A DNA stretch of 64,000 bases from Desulfurella acetivorans A63. Its GTDB lineage: Bacteria > Campylobacterota_A > Desulfurellia > Desulfurellales > Desulfurellaceae. A program made the position numbers and the translations under genes. Under the pieces are notes generated by a model that saw nothing but the letters and a program-made list of their open reading frames with translations, ran no database searches and had not been told where the DNA came from. This document shows positions 61,313 through 64,000 of the stretch, piece after piece (the stretch's first letter is position 1; the number at the start of each line of letters is the position of its first letter). The DNA is taken from positions 1,279,949 through 1,343,948 of the forward strand of contig CP007051.1 of assembly GCA_000517565.1 (NCBI GenBank), read 5' to 3'.

Positions 61313-63592
61313 ATGAAAGAAAAAGTATACTTAATTGATGGAAGTTCATTTTTATACCGATTTTTTTACGCAATCAAAAATTTATCGTACAATAATTTTC
61401 CTACAAGTGTTATATTTGGGTTTGCAAGACTGCTATTGTCTTTAAAAGATGCAAAATATATACTTATTTGCTTTGACTCAAAAGAAAAAACATTTAGAAA
61501 AGAGCTTTTTGACGATTATAAAAAACAGCGTCCTCCAATACCAGATGATTTGGCTATTCAAATTGAGCCTACAAAAGAAATTATTAAAGCCTTTGGTGTA
61601 AAATACTTGGAATTAGCTGGATTTGAAGCTGATGATATTATTGCAACACTTACAAATAAGTTTAAGAAAAATTTTGATGTAGTTATTGTAACACAGGATA
61701 AAGATTTGTTTCAGCTTGTTGACGATAATGTATTTATCTTTGATCCTGTGAAAAATATCACCTATGACTATCAAAAAACAATTGAAAAGTTTGGTGTAAA
61801 ACCTCAACAAATAAGCGATTTGCTGGCTTTAGCTGGAGACTCATCAGATGGCATACCAGGCGTTGAAAACATCGGACCAAAAACAGCAGTTAAACTTTTA
61901 AAAACCTACAACGATATAGAGGGCATTATAAAAAACAAAGACAAGTTGCCTCAAAAAATAAAAGAAAACATTGACGAAGAAAAGCTAAAGCTATATAAAT
62001 CTCTAACAATTTTAGATAAAAATATAAATTTTGACAATATTACAATTGATTCTATAAAAAAATCCGAACCAGATCTTGAATTGCTTACGAAACTCTTTAA
62101 ACAATACAATTTTAAAAGCCTTATGGATAAGCTTGTACCTAATAAAAACAATAATAAAAATTGTAATCAAGCTAATTTATTTGATGAGCAACTACCTTCT
62201 TATCAAACGGACGATTCAGTTTTGCTTGAGCTTGCAGCTTATTTAATCCAGCCAAAAACTGCAGGCAATATTGATAAATGTGCCTTATTTATAGACAAAG
62301 GACTCTACGAAAAGGTATCAGAAATGACCTATAGCCAAAAAGTCTCTTATCTTAAGCCTATTTTTCTAGATTTTATAAAAAAACTCGGTCTGGAATTCTT
62401 GTTATTTGAAGTTGAGCTTCCCTTATCAAAAATTTTAAAGAAAATGGAAAAAGAGGGTATCGGCGTAGATATAGAAAAATTAAAGCAATATAGAGAAACT
62501 ATCAATAAACTAATACAGGAAAAACGCTCTTCAATTGAAAGCATAACTGGTTCAATCAACATAAATTCACCAAAAGAACTTCAAGTGGCGCTTTTTGAAA
62601 AACTTGGTTTAAAACCAACCAAAAAAAACAAAACAGGTTTTTCAACGGATTCTGATACTTTAGAACAACTTGACCATCCAGTAGCAAAATTAATTATAGA
62701 ATACAGGATACTAACCAAACTTTTATCCACATATATTGAACCTCTAATTAAAAATGCAGACAAAAATAATCGTATACATACAACATTCAATCAAACCCTA
62801 ACGCTAACCGGTAGACTATCATCTTCAAACCCCAATATGCAAAATCTTCCTCTTGACAACCCATTTGTTAATATCAGAGAAGCTATTGTTGCAAAAAAAG
62901 ATTTCAGTTTAATCTGTGCAGATTATTCTCAAATTGAATTAAGAGTTTTGGCTGAACTTTCTAAAGATCCGATACTGCTTGAAATTTTTAAAAAAGATTT
63001 AGATATACACACACAAACAGCTGTAGAATTATTTAATATTTTGCCGGAAATGGTAGATTCACACACAAGAAGAATTGCAAAAACAATTAATTTTGGTATT
63101 ATTTATGGGATGGGTGCACAAAGCTTAGCAAAAACGCTTTCAATTCCGGCACAAAAAGCAAGTGAGTATATACAACGCTATTTCGAAAGGTTTTCAAAAG
63201 CAAAAGAATTTATAGATGAAACACTTAAAGAAACAAAAAATTTAGGCTACACACAAACATACTTCAATAGAAGACGCTACTTTGAAAATATAAACAGTCC
63301 TAATAAGAAATTAGCCGAATTTGAAAAACGGGCTGCAGTAAATGCCAAAATTCAAGGCACAGCAGCTGATATTATAAAAATTGCTATGGTTAAATTAGAT
63401 AAAGCACTTGAAAATTTTGATGCAAAAATCATTTTGCAAATACATGATGAACTATTAATTGAATGCAGTGATGCTCAAGTTGAAGAAGTAAAAGATATTG
63501 TAAAAAATTCAATGGAAAAAGTTGTAAATTTTGAAGTACCACTAAAAGTTAACATTGGCATAGGCAAAAATTGGCACGAGGCTAAAGCTTAA
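61313..63592 (+). CDS. polA: DNA polymerase I lacking the 3'-5' exonuclease domain
   Basis: 759 residues. 5' nuclease domain about 1-265 (LAGFEADDIIAT, GDSSDGIPGVENIGPKTA). Polymerase domain about 365-759 with motif A LICADYSQIELRVL, motif B RRIAKTINFGIIYGMG and motif C LQIHDELLIE. Only about 90-100 residues lie between them, too few for the ~190-residue proofreading domain of E. coli Pol I and shorter than the inactive one of Taq. No DxE exonuclease motifs are visible. The polymerase would not proofread. Confidence 0.94.
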   Translation: MKEKVYLIDGSSFLYRFFYAIKNLSYNNFPTSVIFGFARLLLSLKDAKYILICFDSKEKTFRKELFDDYKKQRPPIPDDLAIQIEPTKEIIKAFGVKYLELAGFEADDIIATLTNKFKKNFDVVIVTQDKDLFQLVDDNVFIFDPVKNITYDYQKTIEKFGVKPQQISDLLALAGDSSDGIPGVENIGPKTAVKLLKTYNDIEGIIKNKDKLPQKIKENIDEEKLKLYKSLTILDKNINFDNITIDSIKKSEPDLELLTKLFKQYNFKSLMDKLVPNKNNNKNCNQANLFDEQLPSYQTDDSVLLELAAYLIQPKTAGNIDKCALFIDKGLYEKVSEMTYSQKVSYLKPIFLDFIKKLGLEFLLFEVELPLSKILKKMEKEGIGVDIEKLKQYRETINKLIQEKRSSIESITGSININSPKELQVALFEKLGLKPTKKNKTGFSTDSDTLEQLDHPVAKLIIEYRILTKLLSTYIEPLIKNADKNNRIHTTFNQTLTLTGRLSSSNPNMQNLPLDNPFVNIREAIVAKKDFSLICADYSQIELRVLAELSKDPILLEIFKKDLDIHTQTAVELFNILPEMVDSHTRRIAKTINFGIIYGMGAQSLAKTLSIPAQKASEYIQRYFERFSKAKEFIDETLKETKNLGYTQTYFNRRRYFENINSPNKKLAEFEKRAAVNAKIQGTAADIIKIAMVKLDKALENFDAKIILQIHDELLIECSDAQVEEVKDIVKNSMEKVVNFEVPLKVNIGIGKNWHEAKA

Positions 63593-63594
63593 AA

Positions 63595-64000
63595 ATGTTT
63601 TTTTTGGATAGGTTAAATGGTATAAAAGGACAAGATACGCCTGTATGGCTAATGAGACAGGCAGGCAGGGCGCTAAAAGAATACCGCGATCTAAGACGAA
63701 ATTACTCTTTTTTGCAAATGTGTACAACACCTGAGCTTATAGCAAAAACTACACTTCTTCCAATTGAAACACTTAATGTTGATGCTGCAATATTGTTTTC
63801 TGATATATTGATTCCTCTTTTGGCTTTGAATGCCAAAATTTTCTATCACGAAGGAACATCACCTGTTGTTGATATTGATATCAATAATTTATACTATGAT
63901 GGTTTATTCAATAAATTAAACTTTGTTTTTGAAGGTATAAAACTAATAAAAACATTGACAAAAAAACCACTAATAGGTTTTGCAGCCGCTCCTTTTACAT
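63595..64000 (+). CDS. hemE: uroporphyrinogen decarboxylase, partial (C-terminus outside window)
   Basis: The first ~135 residues are visible. LMRQAGRALKEYRDLR is the HemE signature with the catalytic arginines, and the catalytic Asp lies in AAILFSDILIP. Decarboxylates uroporphyrinogen III to coproporphyrinogen III, a haem step that fits a cell making multiheme cytochromes. ATG at 63595 follows polA by 2 bp. Confidence 0.93.
   Translation, partial: MFFLDRLNGIKGQDTPVWLMRQAGRALKEYRDLRRNYSFLQMCTTPELIAKTTLLPIETLNVDAAILFSDILIPLLALNAKIFYHEGTSPVVDIDINNLYYDGLFNKLNFVFEGIKLIKTLTKKPLIGFAAAPFT

Noticed and set aside
1-64000. CRISPR arrays, insertion sequences, phage genes or integrases
   Set aside because: No regularly spaced repeats, transposase or integrase motifs, or terminal inverted repeats were seen anywhere in the window.

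Overview
The window is a low-G+C bacterial chromosome segment. Genes are packed into long co-directional operons, often with 4-bp or longer overlaps. The gene content fits an anaerobic, motile Gram-negative organism with LPS. It includes chemotaxis with CheV, CheX and CheZ, lipid A Ara4N-type genes, a multiheme cytochrome c, Tat export, and a citrate synthase of the mitochondrial-like type. My best guess is a Desulfurella/Hippea-like member of the Desulfurellales (Campylobacterota); this is inference from gene content, not from a marker search.

Layout. (1) 1-1184, minus: the end of a butyrate/beta-oxidation operon (crotonase, hbd), with an 18-20 residue stub of a deleted thiolase just upstream of hbd. 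(2) 1293-16158, minus: one 15-gene operon bounded by a near-consensus sigma-54 promoter (16143-16158) and an intrinsic terminator (1293-1329). It encodes an isovaleryl-CoA dehydrogenase-type enzyme, an archaeal-type HMG-CoA synthase/thiolase/DUF35 trio, methylglutaconyl-CoA hydratase, ETF, a split methylcrotonyl-CoA carboxylase, an epimerase-like VOC protein, a CoA-transferase, a 4-hydroxybutyryl-CoA dehydratase homologue, a second crotonase and a small carboxylate permease. No HMG-CoA lyase is present. A PAS/AAA+/HTH activator lies directly upstream (16405-17718). (3) 17836-20719, minus: citrate synthase and leuA. (4) 21112-23323, plus: LysM/NlpC hydrolase and ruvC. (5) 23279-33607, minus: a chemotaxis operon (histidine kinase, Cache-HAMP sensor, CheA, diiron oxygen sensor, cytoplasmic MCP, CheW, CheV, CheX, CheZ, CheY) followed by rlmN. 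(6) 33655-39386, minus: purB, rodA, a GGDEF protein, birA, thiC and tRNA-Leu. (7) 39483-41063, plus: a decaheme cytochrome c. (8) 41064-50570, minus: a hypothetical gene, pilD, tatBC, rpmB, topA, dprA and small DNA-repair/cofactor genes. (9) 50684-64000, plus: an Ara4N-lipid A operon, an LptF/G permease with an apparent CTG start, hisS, aspS, polA (no proofreading domain) and partial hemE; tRNA-Val lies on the opposite strand.

The standout is region 2. Read together, the genes describe a route from a branched acid (isovalerate or leucine carbon) to acetyl-CoA. Isovaleryl-CoA would go to 3-methylcrotonyl-CoA, 3-methylglutaconyl-CoA and HMG-CoA. The last step would be catalysed by HMG-CoA synthase plus thiolase running backwards instead of by HMG-CoA lyase, or the whole route would run in the synthetic direction. 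The operon abuts a thiolase remnant, which suggests it replaced an older thiolase gene. The adjacent citrate synthase, birA elsewhere in the window and ETF fit this metabolism.
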